A stretch of DNA of 43,083 nucleotides from Leucobacter sp. 7(1) (lineage in GTDB: Bacteria; Actinomycetota; Actinomycetes; Actinomycetales; Microbacteriaceae): NCBI RefSeq assembly GCF_900163635.1, contig NZ_FUID01000013.1:1-43083 (forward strand), read 5' to 3'. The notes below the pieces were generated by a model. The model saw nothing but the letters and a program-made list of their open reading frames with translations. It searched no databases and was not told the DNA's origin. Below, in pieces: positions 1 to 15,134 of this stretch (position 1 is the first letter of the stretch; the number at the start of each line of letters is the position of its first letter). A program made the translations under genes and the position numbers.

Positions 1-55
1 ACTTGGAGGCCGGCCACCGATCAGCCGGCTGCTACCAACCTGATGGCCGGGTACA
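1..55 (+). mobile_element. Right end of an IS481-type insertion sequence (partial)
   Basis: The first 55 bases read as the transposase-side end of an IS481-family element. They hold the last codons of a transposase, then a terminal inverted repeat that reads TGTACCCGGCCA on the minus strand (44-55). The element ends at base 55 and is followed at once by ACTAGC, which fits the NCTAGN target known for IS481. The rest of the element lies outside the window. The matching opposite end is found at the other window edge. Confidence 0.8.
2..43 (+). CDS. IS481-family transposase, C-terminal fragment
   Basis: Only the last 13 codons are present, in frame 2, ending in TGA at 41-43. They read LGGRPPISRLLPT. 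The GxRPPISRL ending is a hallmark of IS481-type DDE transposases, where it follows the catalytic domain. The catalytic residues are outside the window, so activity cannot be judged. The stop codon sits about 12 bases before the end of the element, as expected for this family, whose reading frame runs into the terminal inverted repeat. Confidence 0.75.
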   Translation, partial: LGGRPPISRLLPT

Positions 56-61
56 ACTAGC
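56..61. repeat. NCTAGN target hexamer of the left IS481-type element
   Basis: ACTAGC directly abuts the end of the insertion sequence. IS481 elements prefer NCTAGN and duplicate it on insertion, so this is probably one copy of a 6-bp target duplication; the other copy would lie outside the window. The hexamer contains the TAG stop codon (57-59, minus strand) of the neighbouring gene, so insertion there left that gene intact. Confidence 0.65.
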
Positions 62-2360
62 GCTGTGCGGCGCGGTATAGGAAGGCCGCCATCGCCTCGC
101 GGGATACCTTGCCCTTCGGCTGATACACGGCACCCTTCGCGCTCTTGCTCCCGGTCGAGATCCCACTTGACCGCATCCAGGCGATTTCCTTCGCGAACTT
201 GTGTGACCTCGGCACGTCCACGAACGGAGCCTGTGCGGGTGCTTTCCCGGAACCGGGACCCTGCAGGCGGTAGAGGAACGCAGCCATGGCCTCGCGCGAC
301 ACCGCAGCTCGGGGCTCGTAGTATCGTTTGCCGTTCTTGGTCACTCCCGTCGAGATCTTCGCCTGCGCCATCCACGAGATCTCCCGATAGAACTTGTGAT
401 TCGTTGGCACGTCCACGAACGGCGAAACACGCGGTGCCTTGAACGATTTGGGAGCGCTCTGTCGGAACAGGAACGCCGCCATCGCTTCACGAGACACGGC
501 CGCCTGGGGCTGGTAGGCCAGGCCCTGGGAGGTCTTCACACCCGTGGTGCGGCCGGTGCTGCGCATCCACTCGATCTCGGTGAAGAACTTGTGATTCTTC
601 GGCACATCGACAAAAGCGGGTTTGGTGTCCTTTTGCAGCAGCGTCACCGTAAGTCGGTACTCCTCGCCGATAAACGCCTCAGAACTCGGGATCACGGACA
701 CGTAGGCGATGCCACGGGGCAGACGAACGTCCACCGTCTTTCCGCGCCAGTCCCCAGCTTTCACGGCCCACCGCTTGATCTGGTCACCCTTCGAGTTCAG
801 CGCGGCCACGGTGTAGTAGTCGGTCGACGCGGGATCGTAGGCATTCCCGAACGAGATCTTCACACGGTACAGGCCCGCCTCGGCGTTGACCGAGTAGAAG
901 TCCTTGTCGAGGCTCAGACCGATGTATCCGCACAGCGTCGCTCCCAGCGGCAAGGGATCAGGCCGGTACGTACTGTCGTTTTCATCCCAGCCATCAGGCT
1001 TCTCCCCCTCAGCAAGGCACCCCTCCGCGTTCGGCGAAGTGTTCGCCGGAGCACCCGACACCTTCGCCACACTCAAGGTGTACTTCTTCCCAACAACCTT
1101 GTTATCCAACGGCGTAATCGCAATGTACCCGCCACCGTTACTCAGCGTGGAGATCTGCTTCGCGAGCCACGTACCGTTTCCGGCCGAACCCGTAAGGTTC
1201 CAAGACTTGACGAAGTTCGCCCTGCCGTCATACAGCCACACCTTGTAGGCGTTGCCCTTCACCTTCGGGTCGTCGAACTTGAAGGTGACGCCATATCGGC
1301 CATCACCGTTTCCAAATTGGTAGAAGTCCTTGTCGAGGCTCAGACCGATGTATCCGCACAGCGTCGCTCCCAGCGGCAAAGGATCAGGCCGGTACGTACT
1401 GTCGTTTTCATCCCAGCCATCAGGCTTCTCCCCCTCAGCAAGACACCCTTCTGTACTTGGCGGAGTATTCGCTGCAGCACCTGACACCTTCGCCACACTC
1501 AAGGTGTACTTCTTCCCAACAACCTTGTTATCCAACGGCGTAATCGCAATGTAGGAGGTCCCGCTCGGGAATCGGGTCAGCTGCTTGGAGATCCACCCGC
1601 CGTTTCCGGCGGTTCCGGTGAGGTTCCAAGATGCGAGGTAGCGCTGACTCGAGTCATATGCCCACACCTTGTACGCGTTCCCCGGGGTCTGCGGAGAGTC
1701 GAAGCTGAAGGAGATGCGGTGTGTGCCCGCAGAGCTCTCGAACTTGTAGTAGTCCTTGTCATTGGTAGTGCCGATCCGGCCGCACGTGCCAGTCCCGAGC
1801 GTCAGCTTCGTGGCAGTACGCAGGCTGTCGTTCTGTCCGGACTGATTTGTCTTCTCCGGTTCAGAGGCCTTGCACGTTGCCGCAGCATTGGGGACGGCGT
1901 CGGAAACCGGCCCGGGCGTGGGTGCCTCCTTGACAATTTCCGAACCGGAGTTCACTTCCGGCTCCGTCGAGTCGGGAGCAGCGTCTTCCGTGGGGCTCGG
2001 CGCCACGGGTTCGGGCAGTTCCGGCTCACTGCCAAAGTCGCTGGACCCGTCGGGGCCCGGCGAGGGCTCTTCGCTCGGTTCGCTGTCGCCGTCGCTCACG
2101 CCGTCGACGTCTTCTCCCCCGGGCTCGTCAGTGGGAAGCGGTTCCCCATCCGGGGCCACGTCCTCCCCGATATTCACCGGTTCGAGCGCCTCGGTCTGCA
2201 CGGCCTCGACAGGGGCGGAAACAATCTCGCGCTCCGGGGCCTGGGGCGCAAATGTCAGCGCTGACATCGCGATCACTCCGGAGGAGAGCACCCCAATACT
2301 TCCCCGGAGGATCCGACGCACACCCCACCTCGAAACAACAACTTCACCCTTGAAACCCAA
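57..2360 (-). CDS. Exported repeat protein with three PPC-like domains and three SLH-like repeats
   Basis: A predicted secreted protein of 767 residues. In order: a signal sequence (about 1-42), an acidic Pro/Glu/Ser-rich linker (about 50-160), three domains of about 142 residues starting at Cys163, Cys306 and Cys448, and three C-terminal repeats of about 60 residues from about 582. The 142-residue domains resemble bacterial pre-peptidase C-terminal (PPC) beta-sandwiches; each has a Cys pair (for example CLAEGEK and LCGYIG) that could form a disulfide. The C-terminal repeats share FVDVP, HKF, EI-WM and SREAMAAFLYR, an SLH-like triplet common in Microbacteriaceae surface proteins and often thought to bind the envelope. 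No enzymatic domain is visible, so an adhesin or surface role is only inference. The TTG start at 2360 has GGGGGA upstream; a GTG at 2321 after GAGGTGG is an alternative. Confidence 0.85.
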   Translation of the reverse strand: MGFKGEVVVSRWGVRRILRGSIGVLSSGVIAMSALTFAPQAPEREIVSAPVEAVQTEALEPVNIGEDVAPDGEPLPTDEPGGEDVDGVSDGDSEPSEEPSPGPDGSSDFGSEPELPEPVAPSPTEDAAPDSTEPEVNSGSEIVKEAPTPGPVSDAVPNAAATCKASEPEKTNQSGQNDSLRTATKLTLGTGTCGRIGTTNDKDYYKFESSAGTHRISFSFDSPQTPGNAYKVWAYDSSQRYLASWNLTGTAGNGGWISKQLTRFPSGTSYIAITPLDNKVVGKKYTLSVAKVSGAAANTPPSTEGCLAEGEKPDGWDENDSTYRPDPLPLGATLCGYIGLSLDKDFYQFGNGDGRYGVTFKFDDPKVKGNAYKVWLYDGRANFVKSWNLTGSAGNGTWLAKQISTLSNGGGYIAITPLDNKVVGKKYTLSVAKVSGAPANTSPNAEGCLAEGEKPDGWDENDSTYRPDPLPLGATLCGYIGLSLDKDFYSVNAEAGLYRVKISFGNAYDPASTDYYTVAALNSKGDQIKRWAVKAGDWRGKTVDVRLPRGIAYVSVIPSSEAFIGEEYRLTVTLLQKDTKPAFVDVPKNHKFFTEIEWMRSTGRTTGVKTSQGLAYQPQAAVSREAMAAFLFRQSAPKSFKAPRVSPFVDVPTNHKFYREISWMAQAKISTGVTKNGKRYYEPRAAVSREAMAAFLYRLQGPGSGKAPAQAPFVDVPRSHKFAKEIAWMRSSGISTGSKSAKGAVYQPKGKVSREAMAAFLYRAAQR
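895..1553. repeat. Intragenic 426-bp-period duplication in the repeat protein gene
   Basis: Bases 895-1127 recur at 1321-1553 (233 bp, offset exactly 426 bp or 142 codons). By eye there are about a dozen differences, nearly all inside the linker segment around 1017-1060 versus 1443-1486; the flanks are almost identical. This is the DNA counterpart of the domain repeats in the encoded protein and implies recent duplication or gene conversion. Confidence 0.9.
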
Positions 2361-2388
2361 TTGTCCCCCACGTTAATAACAAAGAATC

Positions 2389-2416
2389 CTAATAGACTTC
2401 TCATCTTAATGGACAA
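2389..2416 (-). promoter_or_regulatory. Candidate sigma-70-type promoter of the repeat protein gene
   Basis: On the minus strand TTGTCC (2411-2416) is followed after 16 bases by TATTAG (2389-2394), about 30 bases upstream of the TTG start. The stretch 2370-2415 is distinctly AT-rich against its surroundings. This is a consensus match only. Confidence 0.4.
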
Positions 2417-2444
2417 AGTGTCCTGTGATGCGCGGTCGAGTGCC

Positions 2445-3620
2445 CTACCCGCCGCTTGCGTTCGGCGGGAGCTCCCCGGTCCGCACGACCTGCTTCGCGC
2501 CCGCGTCCCATGTGTAGGTCGACACGGCGCGCCCCGAAGCGGTCGCGGTGATCTCGCCGGGCTGCATCCACAGATAGTCGGCGCTGATCGAGTCATCGCT
2601 GATCCGCGTGACCGTCGGACGAAACGCGATGCCGTGTGCGCTGTCCGTGCCGACGAACTCTCCCCGGCTAAAGAACATGAGGTGTGTCGGAGAGGAACCT
2701 GTCGCTTGGGCGGTGGGCAGGAGAACCCACGACAGCGCCGCGCACTGATCGTAGCTGTCTGGTGCCCACGCGATCGCCTGCGCCAGATCCCAGCCGCCGA
2801 GCGAACCCGACGCCGCGCCTTCTGCCCGCGGCGCGATCCGCTTGACCCCGGCTTCGATGATTTTCGCGACGGGCTCCGACGCACAGGATCCGGCGTCGCT
2901 TGCGGTGGCGTCACCCCCTGCCGTACCTGCCGCATCACCGTCCGCAAGCGCGGGATTCGCGGCGAGCACCGCGTCAATGGCGGCCTGCTCGTAATTCTCG
3001 GCCCCGGTGTCGATGATCGTGATCCACACGTCGCCAAGGAAGATGTGTGTCGCGGTTGTGGTAATCTGGGCGATGCTCGTCGAAACACGATCCACCACGT
3101 GGGTAAACACAGTTGCTGCCCCGCGGGCGCTCTCAATGTAGTCGGAGTCACGGAGCGCAGCAAGGAACGAATCCCGCGTCTCCGGAGGCAACTCCGCCGT
3201 GGTCTGCGTCATCGCGTTCACCGTATACAGCGCCCAGCTGCACACGCGACGCTGCGACGCCTGAGCCGCGGCGTCCTGCGCACTCGGCCCGGTGTACTGC
3301 GCGAAACTCAGCACCTCAGTTTCGTAGTTCCAGGGCTGCAGACTGCTCGCCAGCCCGGACGCGAAGAAGGTCGCTTGCTCGCCCTCGGCCGTGGCGTTCG
3401 CTTCCTCGCAGTCGGGAAGCACGATCGGCTCTGGCTCGGGTTCCGCGGACTGTGTGGGTGCGGGGCGCTCTGACCCTGGGGCTGCGGGTTCCGCCGCGGG
3501 CGCTGTGCCTTGCGGATCCTTGGCCGGGGCGCTGCTGCAGCCGGCAAGCAGGATCACACCGCCGAGCACACCGCCGGCCACTGCGCGACGATACCAACCT
3601 CGCCATGTTCGCATCTCCAC
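2445..3620 (-). CDS. LppP/LprE-family lipoprotein
   Basis: A predicted lipoprotein of 391 residues. The N-terminus has basic residues, a hydrophobic stretch and the lipobox LLAGC with the lipidated Cys near residue 28, followed by an Ala/Pro-rich linker. The C-terminal third (YDQCAALSWVLL, then ATGSSPTHLMFFSRGEFVGT) matches the LppP/LprE lipoprotein family of actinobacteria, known from mycobacteria, whose biochemical role is unclear. The middle (residues about 70-230) is not recognised. I chose GTG at 3620 because GAGGGG lies eight bases upstream; ATG at 3614 and GTG at 3650 are alternatives. It is followed on the same strand, 84 bases on, by the SLH-like repeat protein, which has its own candidate promoter. 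Confidence 0.8.
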   Translation of the reverse strand: MEMRTWRGWYRRAVAGGVLGGVILLAGCSSAPAKDPQGTAPAAEPAAPGSERPAPTQSAEPEPEPIVLPDCEEANATAEGEQATFFASGLASSLQPWNYETEVLSFAQYTGPSAQDAAAQASQRRVCSWALYTVNAMTQTTAELPPETRDSFLAALRDSDYIESARGAATVFTHVVDRVSTSIAQITTTATHIFLGDVWITIIDTGAENYEQAAIDAVLAANPALADGDAAGTAGGDATASDAGSCASEPVAKIIEAGVKRIAPRAEGAASGSLGGWDLAQAIAWAPDSYDQCAALSWVLLPTAQATGSSPTHLMFFSRGEFVGTDSAHGIAFRPTVTRISDDSISADYLWMQPGEITATASGRAVSTYTWDAGAKQVVRTGELPPNASGG

Positions 3621-3762
3621 TACGCCGTCCCCTCGCTGTCCACGGGGCACGACTCATGTGAATACCGCGCCGCTCAGCTCAACCGTAGGGGCGTTCCCTT
3701 CCGGACGGACGCTCCCCGGAAAACCCGGACGTTTCCGAACGCGTACATGCGGCCCGCAGAAC

Positions 3763-3804
3763 GCACTGCGGCCCCGCACCCATGTGGGTGCGGGGCCGCA
3801 GTGC
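3763..3804. terminator. Long perfect hairpin downstream of argG
   Basis: A 20-base arm (3763-3782) and its exact complement (3785-3804) leave a tiny loop. It lies about 37 bases past the argG stop and upstream of the lipoprotein gene. No T-run follows on either strand, which is common for high-GC actinobacteria. It probably ends argG transcription. Confidence 0.75.
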
Positions 3805-3840
3805 AGTCCAGCAAACGCCCGACGTCGCGGGCGAGAGGAC

Positions 3841-5319
<1,479 letters not shown>

Positions 5320-5354
5320 TCATTTCTGCGGCCGATTCGGCTGCAGGCCACCCG

Positions 5355-11252
<5,898 letters not shown>

Positions 11253-11256
<4 letters not shown>

Positions 11257-12245
11257 CTCGGTTCCGGCCGGACACTACCGAAGCCGTTCACCTCGCGGCC
11301 CAGGTGGCGGTAGAGCCTGAGCATTGTCATTCGGCTCTTCACCTCCATCTCGGGCACGAGCTGCGCGAGGGCGATCTCCGCAGTGAGGAGCCCGGGGCGA
11401 TCCCGCGCTCCCATCGCGAGGATCACGTTCGCCGGTCCCGTCGAGACTGCCGCAAATTGGACGGCCTTCACCGAGATGATCTTCTCGAGAGCGCTCGCCA
11501 CGCGTGGCGCGGGGAGCTGCAGGAACAACCAGTTCACCGCGGGGTAAGGGGTGAACCGCTCGGACATGTCGGTGCGCAATTGCAGCAGGCCTTGCTGCCG
11601 CAGCCGCGCAAGTGAATCAGCCGCGCGCTGCGCGCTGATCCCAACGCGCCGGCCCAGCTCTCCCACGGGCATCCGGACGTCACGCTGGAGGGCTTCGCGG
11701 AGCGCTACCGCGAGCCGTGGGTCGACGTGCTTCGCCGCCCCCGGGCGGGGCGGGCGCGGTGCGGGGATGTGGCGCACCTGCGCATCGCTGAGCGCCTGGA
11801 TCGTCCATTCGGACCCCTCCCGCGCGACGTGGCTGACAAGGTGGGCACGCACGCCACGGATTTCGGGGATCGCCCCAATCTGTTCCAGCAGGAAGCCCGC
11901 GAGCGCGTCGTCATCCTCGGCAAACAGTGTCACGAAAAGGTCGCAGGCGCCCGTCGCGAGCTCGATCGATGCCACCCCGGGAAGCACCGCGATTGCCTGT
12001 GCCGCGCGCAGCACCTGTCCGGGAAAGCTATCGACCTCAATCAGTGCCAGCGCGTCAAGTTTCTTGACCCCGTGCAGCGCCGTCAGCCACGCCGCCCCGC
12101 TCGCCTCGATGCGTTCCCACCGTCGCGCCAGCGTGTGCGCGTCAACGCCGAGCACGTCGGCGAGCGCAACCCAGCGCACCCGAGGGTCGATCTGCAGGCC
12201 GTGAATAATTTGAAAATCAAGCTCATCAAGCACGAGTTCTGTCAT
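11253..12245 (-). CDS. Lrp/AsnC-family transcriptional regulator (two-HTH type)
   Basis: A 330-residue regulator, about twice the length of classic Lrp/AsnC. It has an N-terminal AsnC-type winged HTH (about 1-55: LDELDFQIIHGLQIDPRVRW), a ligand-binding RAM-like region, a second HTH (about 175-225: LGRRVGISAQRAADSLARLRQQG) and a second RAM-like region. This tandem layout is common in actinobacteria. It is divergent from an MFS transporter and an M20 amidohydrolase with a 113-bp shared region that holds an 11-bp direct repeat, so it probably controls those genes in response to an amino-acid-like ligand (inference). The start at 12245 is preceded by AGGGGGAA. Confidence 0.9.
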
Positions 12246-12262
12246 TGCTTCCCCCTGAAATG

Positions 12263-12313
12263 CAGAGTATCGACATCTGATCCGAGATCTTGTGGTCTCT
12301 GCCAGAGTACCGA
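12263..12313. promoter_or_regulatory. Direct repeat, candidate operator of the AsnC-type regulator
   Basis: CAGAGTATCGA at 12263-12273 and CAGAGTACCGA at 12303-12313 match at 10 of 11 positions and start 40 bp apart, near four helical turns. They lie in the divergent region between the regulator and the MFS gene. Lrp-type proteins often bind several phased sites. Confidence 0.4.
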
Positions 12314-12358
12314 TTCGTCACCCTTTCGTTTTTACTTCCCGTCAGGATTCAGAGCACC

Positions 12359-13834
12359 ATGACAATTGACAGTGCCGTCATCGCCGCCCCGCCGCTTCAT
12401 CGGCAAGCCCGGCTCCTCGTCCCCACCTTCATCGCCATCGAACTGTGCGCCGGGCTGATCCAGGGGTGGATCATGCCGTTGCTCGGGGAGATCGCGAAGT
12501 TCCACGGCGTCCCCGCCGGATCGATCAGCCTCTACTTCATGGTGACGATGCTGTCGTCGGCCATGTGCGTTCCGTTCCTCTCGATGCTTGCCGACCGCTA
12601 TGGGAAGCGATTGCTCCTCGTGATCGCCGTGCTCTGCACCGCGATCGGCTCAGCGATGATCGCGTTCGCGCCTTCATTCGGCTTTGTGCTTGTCGGTGCA
12701 GCCGTCCAGGGCCCGGTTGCGGCGCTGCTCCCCATTGAGATGGGAATCGTGAAGCAGCAGCGCCCCGCACAGGCGAACCGAATCGTGAGTGCCCTCGTCG
12801 GCACGCTCACGTTCGGCATCGCCCTCGGAAGCCTCCTGAGCGGCGCAATTATGGACGCCTCCGGCGACCTCGTCCTCACGCAGGCAATCCCCGCGGTTCC
12901 CCTCTTTGTACTCGCCGCCGCCGTCATGGTGACGCTGCCGCGCGATGCGGGAAACCGCACGAACACCGTCGACTGGCTCGGTGCCGTGCTCTTCAGCGCA
13001 TCGCTCGGAGGCCTGATGTACGGTCTCACGGCAGGCACTGAACTCGGATGGACCCACCCGGCAACGCTCGGCTCGCTCGTCGGTGGCGTGCTCGGAAGCG
13101 CGCTGTTCCTCTGGGTCGAATCGCGCGCAGCGGTGCCGCTGCTCGATTTCACGGTGCTGCGGCGCGTGAAGCTCGGGGTGCCCATGATCCTCGGCTTCCT
13201 CGTCGCGCTGACAGCGTTCGGCATGTCCACTCCCACCACGCTGTATCTGACCGCTCACCCCGGTGACGTCGGCTACGGTGCCGGAATGAGCACCGGCAAC
13301 GCCGGCCTGATCGTGTCCCTCGTCTTCCTGAGCTCCAGCCTCGGCGCGTTCCTCGCCCCGCTCGCGGTGCGTCTGCTGGGCACGGCCTGGGCGATCAGCG
13401 TCGCCGCGGCACTCTCAGCAGGGTCACTGCTCGTGATGATGACGGCCCCCACGTCCCCCGTGTTTGTCACCGTCCTACTCGCGATCAACTCGCTCACAGC
13501 CTGGGTCGTCCTCGGGATCCTGCCCGGCGTCATCGTGGCGCGCGCGCCCCTCAGCGTCGCCACCACGCTCAGCGGTCTCTACAACTGCCTGCGCTCGCTC
13601 GGCGGTTCAGTGGCCGGCGCCCTTGTCGCCGCGGTCATGGCCACCCTCGTGCTCGCCCAGAACGACACCGCTGCTGTGGCGGTGCCGGCGCTCGGATCCT
13701 TCCAGGTTATCTGGGGCGTGTTCGCCGCCTGCTTGCTCGCGACCGCCGCGCTCGCGCTCCTGCTCTCACGGCAGCCGTCACACAGGACCGAGGCGGTCAT
13801 GACCGCGCCGGCCGAGCCGCTCGTGACGCCGTAG
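12359..13834 (+). CDS. MFS transporter (drug:H+ antiporter-like)
   Basis: A 491-residue integral membrane protein of the major facilitator superfamily. Many hydrophobic segments are visible, and the cytoplasmic loop motif LADRYGKRLLL matches MFS motif A. Length suggests 12-14 membrane segments, as in the DHA families. The start at 12359 puts the N-terminus just before the first membrane helix; the longer frame to 12290 would run through the putative operator. It is followed 48 bp later by the M20 amidohydrolase. With the divergent AsnC regulator this suggests import or export of a small amide or amino acid conjugate, but the substrate is not shown by the sequence. Confidence 0.92.
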   Translation: MTIDSAVIAAPPLHRQARLLVPTFIAIELCAGLIQGWIMPLLGEIAKFHGVPAGSISLYFMVTMLSSAMCVPFLSMLADRYGKRLLLVIAVLCTAIGSAMIAFAPSFGFVLVGAAVQGPVAALLPIEMGIVKQQRPAQANRIVSALVGTLTFGIALGSLLSGAIMDASGDLVLTQAIPAVPLFVLAAAVMVTLPRDAGNRTNTVDWLGAVLFSASLGGLMYGLTAGTELGWTHPATLGSLVGGVLGSALFLWVESRAAVPLLDFTVLRRVKLGVPMILGFLVALTAFGMSTPTTLYLTAHPGDVGYGAGMSTGNAGLIVSLVFLSSSLGAFLAPLAVRLLGTAWAISVAAALSAGSLLVMMTAPTSPVFVTVLLAINSLTAWVVLGILPGVIVARAPLSVATTLSGLYNCLRSLGGSVAGALVAAVMATLVLAQNDTAAVAVPALGSFQVIWGVFAACLLATAALALLLSRQPSHRTEAVMTAPAEPLVTP

Positions 13835-13882
13835 CGGCACACGATCCCCCGTTCCGCACAGATTCCCAGAGAAAGCAGCACC

Positions 13883-15130
13883 ATGACCTCCCTCTCCTCC
13901 GCACAGCAGCGCGCCGCACAGGCCATCCGCGACGCCGCCCCCGCGCTGCTGGAGCTCAGCCACGCGATCGGCGCGGATCCCGAACTCGGCTTTGCTGAGC
14001 ATCGGGCCGCAGCCCGGGTCGTTGCCGAACTCGAGCGCGCCGACTTCACCGTTGAACTCGGTGCCTACGGGCTCCCCACCGCAATTGAGGCGGTGTTCGG
14101 CACCGGAGACATGACCGTCACCGTGGTGGGCGAGTACGACGCGTTGCCGGGGGTGGGTCACGCGTGTGGCCACAACATCATCGCGGCCGCCGGGGTGGGG
14201 GCTGCCATCGGGCTGCGCACCGTCGCAGAGGAGCTGGGGTGTCGGATCCAGTTCCTCGGTACTCCCGCCGAGGAGAACGGCGGCGGCAAGGTGATCATGC
14301 TGGAGCGCGGGGCCTGGGACGAGAGCACATTTTCGCTCATGGTGCACGCCTCAGGACGCGGCCAGATTCGCACGGCCGGTGGCAGTAGCCAGGCCCTCGA
14401 CTACTGCGAGGCCACGTTCCGCGGCAAGCCCGCGCACGCGGCCTTCGCCCCGCAGGAGGGCATCAACGCCGGTAGCGCCGTCACCCTCACCGAGGTGGGG
14501 ATCGGCCTCCTTCGGCAGCACCTGCCCAGCGACGCGATCATCTCTTCGGTTTCTGCAACCCCCTCGGCGGTCAACGTGATCCCCGAGACCGCAACGATCA
14601 AGCTCGAAGTGCGCGGCAATAACGCCGATACCTGGGCCGTCACGAAGGAGCGGGTGCGCCAGGTTGTTGCTGGCGCGGCCCTCGCAGCCGGGTGCGAAGT
14701 CGACATCGCAGTCCCTACTCCGGGCTACGCGCCGCTTGTACAGGATCCCGAGCTCGCGGAGTTCTTCGATGCCGCACTCGCCGAGCTCCGCGGCGACCGC
14801 GCGGAAGACTGGGGGCCCGGGATGACCCTCGGATCCACCGACATGGGTGACGTGTCGCAGTATCTCCCGTCGATCCACCCGATGATCGCGCTCGAGGGCA
14901 CCGACGCGACCCCGCACCAGCACGAGTTTACGGCCGCCGCCGTGTCAGAGCTTGGCGACACCGCCGTCATGCACGGCGCGCTCGCCCTCACCAGTGCGGC
15001 GATCGCTGCACTCGAAACGAGTACCGTGCGCGAGCGACTCATTGCGCAGCAGCGCGAACGCGCGCCGCATCCGCGGGGCGTCTGGACCGATGCGGAGATC
15101 CCTGAGGCTGCAGGCACGCACACGGAGTAG
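13883..15130 (+). CDS. M20-family amidohydrolase (AbgB/PM20D2-like)
   Basis: A 415-residue metal-dependent amidohydrolase. The signature GEYDALPGVGHACGHN (84-98) and the paired Glu130-Glu131 in GTPAEENGGG are the metal and catalytic region of the M20D-type group that includes AbgB and aminoacylase-like enzymes; a dimerisation insert follows (about 185-300). Such enzymes cleave an acyl or aminoacyl amide bond. The start is preceded by AGAGAAAG. It follows the MFS gene by 48 bp and probably shares its promoter. Its TAG stop is only 4 bases from the end of the convergent pseudouridine synthase gene. Confidence 0.92.
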   Translation: MTSLSSAQQRAAQAIRDAAPALLELSHAIGADPELGFAEHRAAARVVAELERADFTVELGAYGLPTAIEAVFGTGDMTVTVVGEYDALPGVGHACGHNIIAAAGVGAAIGLRTVAEELGCRIQFLGTPAEENGGGKVIMLERGAWDESTFSLMVHASGRGQIRTAGGSSQALDYCEATFRGKPAHAAFAPQEGINAGSAVTLTEVGIGLLRQHLPSDAIISSVSATPSAVNVIPETATIKLEVRGNNADTWAVTKERVRQVVAGAALAAGCEVDIAVPTPGYAPLVQDPELAEFFDAALAELRGDRAEDWGPGMTLGSTDMGDVSQYLPSIHPMIALEGTDATPHQHEFTAAAVSELGDTAVMHGALALTSAAIAALETSTVRERLIAQQRERAPHPRGVWTDAEIPEAAGTHTE

Positions 15131-15134
15131 CCCG

